From Pampus argenteus (Eukaryota > Chordata > Actinopteri > Scombriformes > Stromateidae), in NCBI GenBank assembly GCA_036937835.1, contig CM072862.1, forward strand, positions 9,093,501 through 9,157,500: 64,000 bases of DNA. Direction: 5' to 3'. Each line of letters begins with the position of its first letter. Within the stretch, counting starts at the first letter, position 1. A model generated the notes under the pieces. The model had not been told where the DNA came from, ran no database searches, and saw nothing but the letters and a program-made list of their open reading frames with translations. A program made the position numbers and the translations under genes. Shown here in pieces: positions 24,925 through 36,329 of the stretch.

Positions 24925-26317
24925 CCATACAAAATTTGTTTTGGCGTGACTTGTAATCTTGAATAATGGTGATTATACTGGGGTAATATTTTTTTTTAAA
25001 TGGACTGATAGCTTCTGTCCCATTCTGACTTCAGCTTCTTCCTATTAAAAGATCATTAAAATGTCCTAAAAACAGCATTGGTAAACAATACTGTTTTTAA
25101 TCTTTTCATAACTGAAGCACTAAAAGTTTTGTTCACTCTTATAATCAAGGCCAATAATATTGGCCTGTGTTTTTATTAAGTGGACAAATGAAAAATCAAG
25201 AATCAAGAAATAATTATTATTATGCTGTGGTTGTAGACATAAAATGTTGTTGTGACAAAACTCCCACAGCTGTATATTCAAAGACTGATTAAGGAGCTGT
25301 TTTATCCCTTGTTATTTTTCTTTTTATTATTTATGTAAACTGACTGTGTGTTGGTCACATGGATGGTTACAGTATGGATGACCATCACTTTACAGACACG
25401 TAGGGCTTAAGATAACCATGCATCCAACTTACATGAGCACCTGTGTATGTAAGTTAGGCATATTATATATTTCTATTATAGTGGCTAAAAGAAAAGGAAA
25501 CAAGTGTGTCAGTGTGAATGTGGGTGTGTGATGGTTCACGTAGTGTTTTGTTCCTCCTTCCTACCTGCAGGTTACTACCTCCACGGATATTTCTGCATAA
25601 TCTGATTCACAGAAGCATCGGCTGATTAGTAGTTTCAGGTTGAGGATCATTCAAGAGACTCACTCGAAGAGGAAAAAACTTGTCAATGAACATTTTACTC
25701 ATATGTTTAGTATTATTAGTACTTGCAAGATAATTAATAATATATTATTAGTTTGCCAGAAAATGTATTTTAATTTGGGTGACATTATGTTTCCGTATTT
25801 ACATTTGCAATTTAGTATAAATGTAATATGTAATATCAACGACAGGGTTATTAGGGGAGAGCATTGTTATTTATATCCACATTTTGGGACATACATTGAC
25901 AACCAGATGAAAAGATAGGCCAACAGGCAATTCATGCGACTGGACAGAAGTATCTATCTGTCTCTCTAATGTGTGTGAGTGTTCGCCGTGTACCGCTCTG
26001 ATGGTGTCAACCCTATGTCTCTAGATTCTGTTCCCCCTCGAGTGAACGTATTTACACAAATGAATAAGATGATGGTGGCTGAGAGGAGAGCATCAAAACA
26101 CAATGAGGCCTATTGCACAAAACTACAACACTCTTAACACATGCCTCAGGGATACACAAAAACGCACACATAGAAACTATAAATACAGCGACACAAATAT
26201 TCAAACAAATAGACAGAGGCAGCTCAAATACAACCAATGATTGAAACATAGGCTACTGCTGTTTTCTGTAAAGGCCACATTACAGAAATACTTTATGGTC
26301 AAATGAGTGATCAAATA

Positions 26318-26600
26318 CTTTGGGCTCTATTTTCATGAACACTGAAGCGTGGCCCAGATCATAGTCAAGAGTACCATGCCCAATGTGTTCAGAGCTGTGC
26401 CAATACACTATTGGTAATTTCATGCCCAAAGTGTGCTTGGCGCACATGCAGCACATTTGGATTCAGGATGGGATGAAAAAGAATAATCATACATTATACG
26501 TAGGTGTGCTAGAGATACCTCTATCCCCTATAAAAACATGGCTCTCCGCATCATGACAACCTGACAGTTTAGAAATTGTGAGGAGAGTTTTACTCAGAGG
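26318..26600 (+). mobile_element. Degenerate short DNA transposon (hAT-like MITE?)
   Basis: The block opens with TTGGGCTCTATTTTCATGAA and continues with GTGGCCCAGATCA-, GCGCACATGCAGCACATTTGG-type text. This resembles a widespread class of CpG-rich nonautonomous elements in fish genomes that begin GGGCTCTATTTTCGCG. Many TG and CA dinucleotides sit where CpG would be expected, consistent with methylation-driven decay of an old copy. A TATAAAAA at 26529-26536 lies inside. Superfamily and right boundary are uncertain, and the resemblance is from memory. Confidence 0.4.
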
Positions 26601-27103
26601 AAACCTACTGTTGTTTTTTTGATGTACAAATAGGAATATACAATATACGAGTGTACTGCACAACAGCTCAAATATGCTGCCAAGTAGATGATGACTCTTA
26701 AATTAAATTAATTTTGTTGCACATGTTAAATATCCTACAACCCACATGTTATCCTTGCATTATAGCTACAAACAATAAGAGTTTAACAATGTGGTCTCTT
26801 AATTCCTTAATTCATCTTGATTTTATTGTTTTACATGCCAAATAATTGCAGATGATCTAGGAACAATATAGCTGCCTGTTCAATCATCATATTGCAACAT
26901 ACCACAGATTAGGATTAAGATTTTTAAAATAACACCTTTGCACAATGTAACCTGAACAATGTATCATCTCATTTTGCTTATCACAGTCACAGCCGCCTGA
27001 TCTGACCCGAAAATACCGAAAATACGTTACGTACGTAGCCACTTAGGTGGAAGTACAAGGCAAAAATCCAGAGATGAAACAACTAAAGTTAACAGTCTCT
27101 TAC

Positions 27104-27203
27104 CGCCCATCCAGGAACCACAGTGGAGAAACTGAAGAAGCTGAATAAATGTCCTTCCAATTTGAGTCTTCAGATGGAACAGATACTTGCCGCCTTTGGA
27201 TGG
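27104..27203 (-). other. Exon-like segment, minus strand
   Basis: On the minus strand, a strong acceptor (TACTCTTTTCTCTTCACAG) is followed by exactly 100 bp and then a strong donor, GGGCG before GTAAGAG. Two frames are open across it. The phase-0 frame starts PSKGGKYLFHLK and carries one extra nucleotide. The other gives IQRRQVSV onward and ends PLWFLDG. Neither is a recognised family. The length is typical of a vertebrate internal exon and both splice signals are better than most chance sites here. It is phase-compatible with the minus-strand candidate at 43734-43794, 16.5 kb upstream on that strand. It could also be a noncoding-RNA exon. Confidence 0.3.
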
Positions 27204-28839
27204 CTGTGAAGAGAAAAGAGTAAAGAAAGGCTATAAAGTATAGGATGCTAGTTTTAGTGGATGACAGATTCTGATAAAAAACAATCTCTAATTTGTCTTG
27301 TCGCTGATGACATAACATTGAACAAAACCTTTTTTTTCCTGTGTGATCAGTTAGAATCAAAGTGGTGGTTTGTATGATTTCAGAGAGGTTTCTTACATCC
27401 ACCTGTTGCAAACAAAATACTAGTTCTGATTTGGTTGGCAGATGAAACAACACACTTTTTGTACAATGTCGCATCTGTTTGTCGGTGCTGAATTAAGAAA
27501 AACCGATCCTCAAAGCCTCATTCACTCAAGAACAAAACTGTGAGTAAGCTCCAGGTTAGCATGGGTTAGCACACACTCACAAGACATAAACACACACGCA
27601 CACAAAAACATTCATACAATGTTTAGTCACCTCCAAATATGTTGGCTATGTGTGTATCCAAAATTGAGACGTAAATATGTTTAATTATGTTTATTTCACT
27701 GACAGTAAAAGAGTCTCAGAGTTTTACCATAGCTGAAGCCACATGTACAAAAAAAAAGGAATGCAGGGAAAAAAAACAAAAACAAAAACCAAAAAAAATA
27801 GGTGTGGTAATGAAACATAGCCTAACAGCGCTAATTGGATACACGTATATTTGTGGAGGAGAACTTAACAGGCTTTTAAATTATGCATTAATCAAACAAA
27901 GCTTAATATGAACTGACAAGAGGCTTGGCAATCTGGCAGCCATCTGGAAGATAGCCTGTCAGTCAGAGAGAGGTGAGAAAGAGGGATGGCTGAACTCTGG
28001 GTTAACCCCAGAGTGAGGGAGAACGAAGGAGGGAAAGACAGCAAGAAAGACAAAAGACAAGAAGTGTAAGGAGAGATAGAGGTTGAGAAAGACAGTGAGA
28101 GAAGTTGGGTCTATAGGTTACATAGACAGATATGAAGCGTAGAAGTCGATTTGGACATTGCTTATGATGGAGGGTCAAGTATCACAGACATAGCAACATA
28201 CACACACACCACTCTTCACTGTTTGTGCTACACACCCATGCACACAGCTATACTGCTGCACGCACAGCTAACCGCACACACATTTGCACAGCAACTTGCA
28301 AACATCGACTAAACACACCCAACTATTCTTTCTTTCTCTCTCACACAGACATGCTACAACCCCATTCCACAGGCATGCAACACACACTTGTACTTAACCC
28401 AGACGGATACACTTTACACTGAAGTTGCGGTATGTCTGACTGCAGCCTGTACCTCATGAACCCTGTTGACAAGCTGCATTGTTGTTGCTGATAATAGTGT
28501 TGTTGGTTGCAGTCGTGTGCTTCAAGAATGCTGTGGGTTCAAACCAAAAGCCTACAATCAGAAAGTTCTCCGAATGGCACATAGTTATGTCACCAGGCTA
28601 AGCTGATCGGTTGCTATTGACAGCTGCTTTATTCCACGGATGGGGACACAGTAACGAGGTGAACAAGAAGAAAACTGACAAGACTGTGATACAAGCAACG
28701 AACAATTCTTCTACCAGCTCACGGTGCACTTTGATTCGCTCTCTCCAGTGGTTAGAGCGATTTTGATTTTACCCGACTGTAGTGTACTTAGACTCTTTTT
28801 CTCTTTTAAAATCCAAGTCTGATTTCACATTGTTCTCCA

Positions 28840-29050
28840 CCTAAGTTATGTATGACAAACGCCTGGGGCCAAATCACCATCAAAGGAGCACATTGCAGGA
28901 ACATGGTGCTTCCAAGCTTCTTAGTGATGACAGATGTCACTTTTGAAGTGAGCATGGGGATGAAAGTGGCGGGGATGTGACGGGCAGCATGAGGACAGCT
29001 TTTCCACCGCGACCTGCTATCATCAGTGCTGCTGATGTATATAATAGGGA
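28840..29050. promoter_or_regulatory. Candidate enhancer-like block with TCF and MEIS motifs
   Basis: Complex repeat-free DNA containing CATCAAAGG (28878-28886), an exact TCF/LEF-type site, and TGACAGATGTCA (28928-28939), a near-palindromic MEIS/TGIF-type site. CpGs are retained in GGCGGGG and CCGCGACC. No convincing frame. Regulatory function is inferred from motifs only. Confidence 0.3.
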
Positions 29051-29265
29051 GAGACTGCAGGGGCCTGGAAGCTCCAACGGCTGTCTGGGGCGTCTGTCTC
29101 AGTGCCCACCAGGGGCCAAGTCTTAAATGTCATACCCACCTAGCTTGCAAGCAGCTAGCACCCAACCTGGCAGCCCATCAGCCATCAAGAAGCTAGTCAG
29201 CCAGCCAGGCAGCAAGCAGACATCCCACTGCCACCCGATTGGGATGGAAGTGTCTCCCTCCGTTA

Positions 29266-29285
29266 CACTGGCTGCTTTGCCAGTG
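29266..29285. repeat. 7-bp stem inverted repeat
   Basis: CACTGGC and GCCAGTG are exact complements around TGCTTT. This is a small hairpin or a binding palindrome. Confidence 0.6.
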
Positions 29286-29991
29286 GAATCGTCTGGGTAC
29301 AGAGAGAATAGCTAATCTGAGGGAACCAGCGGCCCAGAATCAAAGGGCCACTGGCTTCTCTCTTCCTTGTGTAGCAGCGCTCACCTGGGTACTATCCCCG
29401 GTGTGACAGAGCGAGCAGCAAGAGGACTTGATAAACAAGGCAGAGCAATGCAACTTTCAAACAGAGAGGCAGCTACTGCAGGGAAACCAAAACAAACTCT
29501 TAACTCAAGAAATTCACAGAACGTTTTCCCCCTGCCTTCTCCACTCTTCCCTGTGTCTTTATTGTGGCTTGATATGTCACCACTGTCTATATCTCCTACT
29601 TACTTAGGACTTCAAGTGGCAGTCTCTATTTTGCTGGGCCATAAATTATTCAATGCCATGTGTCTTCTTAGTATCTGCGCTTTCCATTGGGTTGCTATCT
29701 TATCCCCTGTTCTGAAAGAGGGGCTGGTACTTTGAGACAGAGTTTGCAAAAGGCAACACAGGAACTTCAGCACCGACAACCACTTTCTTAGTAGGAGCTC
29801 TTGTCAAGTACATATATTTGTTCCAGCACAAGGAAAATATGAAAAAGAAAAACAAGAAAAAAAAGTTGTATCTGAATACAACATGGAAACCAACAAGCTC
29901 CATTGCTGCTACTACAACAACTTGGACTAGTATCTGAGCTAAAAATAATGACAGTATTCCACACAGTGTGTGTTTTGTTTCTCTAGCTCAA

Positions 29992-30023
<32 letters not shown>

Positions 30024-30028
30024 GTGTA
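29992..30028. repeat. (GT)n microsatellite
   Basis: About 18 GT units with one C interruption near the right end. Confidence 0.97.
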
Positions 30029-30880
30029 GCCCAGGGAGCCCACTCTATGTAAATAACCATATGAGACTGCATAGCATTACTGTCCAGACATTGAAGAGGT
30101 GACCTGATCCCAATTAATCACACAATCCCAGGGAGAACTGTCACATCCCATCTCCATCAGCAGTACCATCCTGTTCTGTCTCCCTCTCTTGTCATCCTCT
30201 GGATGGAGGATCGGTTTTCCTCTCCCATTCTCTCTTTCCCTCTCTCTCAAAAACACACACAAACACAGACGTACAACAGACGTTGCATGCATACCCTACC
30301 AGGCCCCATCGTTCCCTCACCAAACCCCCCTTTACCTCCCTCCTTTTATTTAAACACACAGGGTCTAACGCTGACAGGTCAGCTGGCATGAGCATGTCCG
30401 TCCCCACCTGTCCCCTAGCTTCTTCCCCCAGAAGGCAAAGTGCCAGAAGAGCAGAGACAAGGCACTTCTATCTTTACAGCTGCCAAAACAGGATGCAGCC
30501 TTAGGCTTTCTATCCCCTAAAGAGGTGGAGTGTTTGCACTGCACTAGTAAGGGAGAGCAAATATTATATGGTTTATCACTCTCTTCAACAAGAACACATT
30601 GGGGTGAAGATGGTGACAAAAAGTTTGACATGTACAGTATGTGTAAGAGGCAGGTTGTTTTTATTAAAATATGACAATAATAGTGTTTGTAATGCCAGTG
30701 TATTGTAAACATCAATAGGCAGAGTGTATATCTTTACTGCACTTGTGACTGCAGATGTATGTTCTTTGAAGATAACACTGATGACTGTTTTTGTGTGACA
30801 CAGAAATGCACGCGCACACACACAAGCCTGTGGTATAGCCTTACAAAGCGTATCATTGAGAAAGTGTAAGAAACATGATG

Positions 30881-30918
30881 TTTCAGGTGTCATTTTATAT
30901 TATTACTTTCACCTGAAA
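30881..30918. repeat. 9-bp stem inverted repeat with paired E-boxes
   Basis: TTTCAGGTG (30881-30889) and CACCTGAAA (30910-30918) are exact reverse complements separated by 20 AT-rich bases. Each arm has a CAGGTG/CACCTG E-box, the motif bound by ZEB and SNAIL-type zinc finger repressors, which often use paired sites. Confidence 0.65.
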
Positions 30919-32999
30919 TTTTGGAGAAAAAATTCTTTAGTCAGTATAAAATATGACAAAATATATATAATAAATGACCTCCGGAAAAAGAAAATCCTTT
31001 CTAAAAGGCGATATGACACCCCCACTACAATAGGAGAAAAAAAAACCTGACATATTTTCACTCGTGTGTGACCTGCAACTCCAAGGATTGGACTAATGAG
31101 GGTTGTCTGTCGAACCTATCAGCAACACTAAAATCAAACATATCCCTTAGTGTTTTTTTAAATCTCTTTTTTTTCCTTTTTTGACAAAGATACAAGTGGA
31201 GATCAAAACATAAGGCATGTCTATGAAAGTGGCATACTGGATACAGGAGTCATGTTGTAGCTTTGTCTTGATTTATCCTGATATAACCATTTTCAGTATT
31301 CCCTTTGAAAAATGGAGAACTGGCATCTTGTGAAATCACAGAAGAAGTCAAGAGACTATGGATCACATGTCGTTAAAATTCTATTGTTTTACCAAGCTGT
31401 TCGTAGACTTTTTTTATACGAGCTTGTTCAAGATGTTTCCCTTTGTGCTGTTACACTTACAGGACTGTGACATAAAATCAGAAGTCTGTATGACTGCAGG
31501 GTAAAATGAAGTTTCTTTCCTCATGAAAACCATATATAGACTGTTGATAGTTTTTTAAAAAGTTGTTGTATAAAGAAATTACTTTGGTTCTATTGCTTGG
31601 CAAAGTTTGGCAAAGGTGTAAACTTAAGAACTGTAGACTTAAAACTTTTTTCACACTTTTAAACTAAATTCTACTAAATTATACTTCACAATTTGGCTCT
31701 GATTCAAAGAGGATTTATGATTAGCTCAGGATCTCTCGCTCTCCCTTTCTCTGCCTGAACAGCTTCTGTTGTTGTCTCCATAGTTCCTCATTAAAGGTTA
31801 TGTGCATGATGACTATAATTGCAGTTACTGAAAAACGTGAGGGTGAGCCCAGGGAAGGAGATCCAGGAAGAAGGGAGCCAAGGGGCTATTGTTAGTTTTA
31901 GATAGGAACCCACGGAGCAGGGAAAGTCTGCATCCTGGGAACCAATCTTAGGGGAGAGAGGAGGAGAAAGGTGAGTCTGCACTCCCAAAACACCATAAAC
32001 TCCCCTCCTTTTACATTGTCTTGCATACTTCCTTAACCCTCTCTCTACCGTCCCCTCTTTTAACCATGCCACAGAAAAATGAAAAATTGGGGAAAAAATG
32101 GAACAGTGGGATAAGTATTTACAATGGTAATGAGGCCTCGTGTGGCTTCTACCATTTTAAATCTTGTTAATCATCAGATGAGTGAGGGTTGTTTTACAGG
32201 AAATTCACAAGGGACAGCAGCGAGTGAAAGTGCATGCAACAATCAGAAACACATCTTTGATAGCATCACCAACAGCAGCAGTGGTACTATGGAGACATTA
32301 ACCTTTATCAGAGTGAGAAAAACCTCCGCCTCTCTTCTGACAGAATCAAATTTAAACTTTTCCCCCAAGAAACATCTGCTTCAAAGACACCTTTAACAGA
32401 TCAGTGTTCAGTGTTCACTCACAATAGCAAAAGTGAAAAGGGACTGTTTAATCCAGCAGTCAATACAAACAAATGATATTATTAGCATTATATACAAAAC
32501 TACTTTTTGCATATTTTTTTTTTCTTTGTATTGTGGTCAATAAAAAATACAAATCTTAATAATCTTGACAGAGATCCATGGGCATGGTCCGGGAATAAAG
32601 TCATAAAGAAAGTAGTAAAGAGGAATATACGTTTCACATAATACCGAATAAACATTCTTTGTTACTTCTTGTTATGTGACATGCATAAACGTTAATTCAT
32701 GATTCTTTAATTAATTTAAAATGTATTAATTGCACATAAAAAGATACAATCATAACTTTCTAGTTCCTTTCCCTAACCTGCTATTGACAGTTCTCTCTAT
32801 CTCACAATATAAAAGATATATTATATGAGAACCAGTATTTGTATCATGGAAGCACACCAAATTTTGTGCCACTCCATAAATTAAAACTTAAAGCAATCAC
32901 CAAAGTCAGTACACAGAAATCAAGGCCAGAATGTAACCTATGAATTCAACTGAAGCATATCTCAGGGAATCACAGTAGAATTTATCCTCTGGGGATCAT

Positions 33000-33190
33000 G
33001 AATGTCAAAGATTTCATGGCATAACTTGAAAAAGTGAGAGGATGGATGTCATTTTTCAAGCTGGGATTCATTGAGGGGGAAAAAAAAGCGAGACACTTCT
33101 GATCTAATGTTGATTGGCGTATCTGGCAAAAGTGTATGTCCTTGAATTATACTCACACTCTTTATAAGGTCATTCTCTAATTAAATCCTG
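33000..33190. promoter_or_regulatory. Possible conserved regulatory block
   Basis: Mostly complex DNA with GGATTCATTGAGG, CTAATGTTGATTGGCG, TTATAAGGTCATTCTCTAATTA. Interrupted by one A-rich run near 33080. The call is by texture only. Confidence 0.18.
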
Positions 33191-33350
33191 CAACATGGAA
33201 ATAATTGATAACTCTTGAATGCTTTCATTGATAATTGACTATTTGTATTGCCCTTTAACTTTGTGACTTTTATGCACAAATAAGGTGGTCTTGTGCAGCT
33301 ATAAACAGACAGGTGCACAGGAGATATGCCCCCCTGCACCCCCAAAAAAA

Positions 33351-33425
33351 TAAATAAAATAAAATAAAATAAAATAAAATAAAATAAAATAAAATAAAAT
33401 AAAATAAAATAAAATAAAATAAAAT
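33351..33425. repeat. (AAAAT)n pentanucleotide microsatellite
   Basis: About fifteen pure AAAAT units. A C-run and A-run precede it, so it may have grown from the A-rich tail of an old retroposon. Confidence 0.99.
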
Positions 33426-33589
33426 CAGGGATTGATGGGATTTTTTTTAACAATGTGACTATTGAAAAGATATGTGAAGTATATTAATCATTTGGTAATA
33501 TTGTTAATTAAAATCTTTACATAGCTATGGGTGGGTCCTCTAACAATTTGGCCCACACATTGTAGTTTCATCTGCAATCAATTCCAACC

Positions 33590-33725
33590 ATTCTTTGGCC
33601 AGCAGGTTCATCTCCTCCTATATTGTCTGAGCCCTGCATGGTCCAGCTGCTTTGACATATCTACTGTAGACCCCGGCTGGGTAATTATGAGCTACAAAGC
33701 TCACTGACCTTGTCAAGATCTCTTT
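33590..33725. promoter_or_regulatory. Possible conserved regulatory block with nuclear-receptor half-site
   Basis: Complex block containing CAGCTG, GGGTAATTATGAGC and TGACCTTG (33705-33712), a monomeric ERR/SF1-type nuclear-receptor site. No frame of interest. Confidence 0.2.
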
Positions 33726-34812
33726 ACCCTTTCCAAGCTAGCCCAGTGTTTAGAAGGAGGGGGTACATTCTGTGGCTGTCTGGTTACCCCCAACAAACAC
33801 AAACGCACAAACACTCACACCTGGACCATAGCTGTTTACCTGCCAGGTTAAAGGGCTGAAGTCAGTGACAGAAGGAGCTTTAACAAGGAAGCAGGGAAGG
33901 CGGAAGAGGATGAATATGCAGGAAGAGCAGAATGTGAGGGAGAGGGGCAGAGAGGAAGGAGGGTGCAAGGAGATTGACAGTACAAAGCAGAGGGTGGGGG
34001 TGAATGGGGGTCACAGAGTGATGAGGGGGTTAAATGCCACAAATGCCATGTCTCAAGGCCTCATAAAGACAAGCTCTGCATTGCTCCCAAGGTCAGGGCA
34101 TGCACACACGCACCTGTGCAATGGCAGTGGTGGTTTTCTGGGTGGGTGGCTGGGGGAGCATTTGCTAGTGCTTCAATGTACACTACACACAATCTAGCTG
34201 GTTAGTGCATTCTGTCTGGAACAAGCCCCACTAAAATAAATTGTGCACCACTCTTAAAGGGGATTAAAGAGAAACTGATGCTTTTAGCCTTGTCTGCAAC
34301 AGATGACAATAGAAAGGGGTGTTGGTGAGAGGGCTAGAGGAAAACTAATGGGAAGACAATAAGGGATGGAATGTCTTGCATTACCATTTGCCCATAGTGA
34401 TACGAGTCATAGCTAAAGTGACTAACTGCTGCCCGGCATCTGATGTACTGTAATCCTTTCAAATTGTCAGGTGATTGAGAGTATTGTATAGTATGTTGTT
34501 TGTCCAGCTCTGGTTCTTGAGCCTACAGTACAATCCAAAATATGCTCAGTTCACAGAAGTTGGAAAGACAAACAGCATCATCAGAGAAACACACAATGAA
34601 CAACACGCTGTTTGATGGAAAACTCAGTCACAACACTTCCCTTTAATATTTCTACAGATCAGTCATGCTCCATTTGGGGTAACTCTCCAAAAAGACAATA
34701 AAGGGTTAATGGCACCACATCACTTATGAAACAAAATCCAATGATAACAGCAAGACAGACAGACCAATATAGATGCAGAGGACAATGTTCAACCTTTTTT
34801 TCCTCCATTAAC

Positions 34813-34851
34813 TTAAATGTAACTAACTTTTTATAAGTTAATTACATTTAA
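34813..34851. repeat. 17-bp stem near-perfect inverted repeat
   Basis: TTAAATGTAACTAACTT (34813-34829) pairs with AAGTTAATTACATTTAA (34835-34851) across a 5-base centre (TTTAT). Sixteen of 17 positions pair; the mismatch is C at 34823 with A at 34841. The stem is too short for a typical animal microRNA precursor. It may be a cruciform, a tiny MITE relic, or two converging homeodomain sites. Confidence 0.85.
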
Positions 34852-35085
34852 TAGACAGATAGTAAAGTTAGTCAAAATTTGGGTTACTGTCTCACAGCCA
34901 TTTCATGGTAAATGAGTATAATCTTCGCATTATTCATGTCCACAGCATGGGTTTCAGAGTTTGTGCAAAATTACAAAATTATATGCAACAGTGTTGGAAT
35001 CCCCCTGCTGAAAGATGATATTGGACAAGCCAAGTAGCAGGTTGAACATGCCAGCGGCCAACCAGCATGCACCAAAGTCTCTCCA

Positions 35086-35115
35086 GCCAGCCAGCTACAA
35101 CCCCAGATGGCTGGC
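35086..35115. repeat. 8-bp stem inverted repeat
   Basis: GCCAGCCA and TGGCTGGC are exact complements with a 14-base loop, in a CCAG-rich patch. Confidence 0.6.
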
Positions 35116-35338
35116 CAAACTGTGGTCAAAAGAGTCTGCAGGAGTCTGCATTACAGCCATCCGTAGTTATCAAAGCCACCATGATCACTATGGTAACGAA
35201 GAGATCTGGAATCCTCTGGACAGCCAAGTCTACAACTAGGGGAGGTGGGACGCATTTTCAGTCCCATCAGCCGAGATAGCCGTAAATTAGAGTATGGATA
35301 CCCTTCACAAACATGCATATATTCACAAATACATAAAA

Positions 35339-35340
<2 letters not shown>

Positions 35341-35373
<33 letters not shown>
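35341..35373. repeat. (AC)16 microsatellite
   Basis: A pure AC run of 33 bases. Confidence 0.98.
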
Positions 35374-35376
<3 letters not shown>

Positions 35377-36303
35377 CACACCCTCAGCCTCTTAGGCACC
35401 AAAGCCAGACAATGAATGTGAGATGGTTAAGAGTCTGATCCTTTGATCACTTCCAATATCCAGTAACTTTGCCACCTAAACCATTATTGTCCCATGAACT
35501 TAACAGGCAGAGGCAGCCTCCAGCCAATTACAGGGCAGCATTAGCGTTAGGCAGGAGTGTGTGTTATATGAGACAACCAATTAAAATCACTTATGGGTAG
35601 GGTAATATCCAGTGATTTAGGCCTGAACAAAACGGCTTTGGGGGGGATTATCCCTAGCGTAACCTGATCTCATTCTCTTCCACTCAAACACACACACGCA
35701 CAGGCACACATCCAGGAGCTGACACGACAGGCCTTGCAAACCTTACACACACACACAGACTCCAGACAGATGACAAGACAACTGGACCTTGGCCTGATTT
35801 TGTGTACATGCCTTTGTCATTCCCAGACAGACAATGATGAGGCACATTCAAATCTACAGACTATAGGCATAGTCGCAACACTAGCTCTGCTACCACTTGC
35901 TTTGTTCGACCTTCTAGTCTATCTATAATCAAAGTGTATTCTTTAAACACTACAGTATATTTATGTATATGTTTTTGGTGTGGATATTTTAACTAAAAGT
36001 CCAATGAAAAGCACATAAATCAGGGCTATATGCTTGAATCACGATGTTGCTGAATTGATAAACTTTTAAGTCATCTTATTTCCTCTGAGGATCTGATCCC
36101 ATGTTCCCATTTAACACCCTCAGGACGTTTAATACCTGAAGCACACATTTCCTACTCGGTTGTCACTTATAATGCTCAACTGAATTCAGAATTAAATATC
36201 TCACAGACAGTTCTTCAAACATTCATTCATTCAAAAATCTCCAACACACATTTTGTATATGCGCCTTTTGCCTATTTAACTTCTAATTTCAGCCAGTTAA
36301 AGA

Positions 36304-36329
36304 TCTGATAGCTTTCAGAAGCTATCAGA
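36304..36329. repeat. 11-bp stem perfect inverted repeat
   Basis: TCTGATAGCTT (36304-36314) and AAGCTATCAGA (36319-36329) are exact reverse complements with a 4-base loop (TCAG). Each arm contains a GATA core (GATAGC), so it may be a head-to-head GATA-type site or a cruciform. Confidence 0.85.

Larger units (their letters stand above)
23733..33350. other. Noncoding stretch, no gene recognised
   Basis: Mostly AT-rich, with short frames throughout. It contains GT/CA-rich patches (24.0-24.2 kb, 28.2-28.3 kb), GA-rich DNA at 27.95-28.1 kb and CT-rich DNA at 30.17-30.25 kb. The decayed transposon, one exon-like segment and the enhancer-like blocks are listed separately. Nothing was recognised in 24.9-26.3 kb or 31.0-32.9 kb. 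Confidence 0.65.

Noticed and set aside
26529..26536. TATAAAAA as a promoter
   Set aside because: It lies inside a decayed transposon-like segment with no downstream exon or start codon context beyond an 8-codon frame.
28534..28543. GGTTCAAACC resembling a tRNA B box
   Set aside because: No proper A box at the expected spacing and no cloverleaf; a tRNA-derived SINE relic is possible but unsupported.
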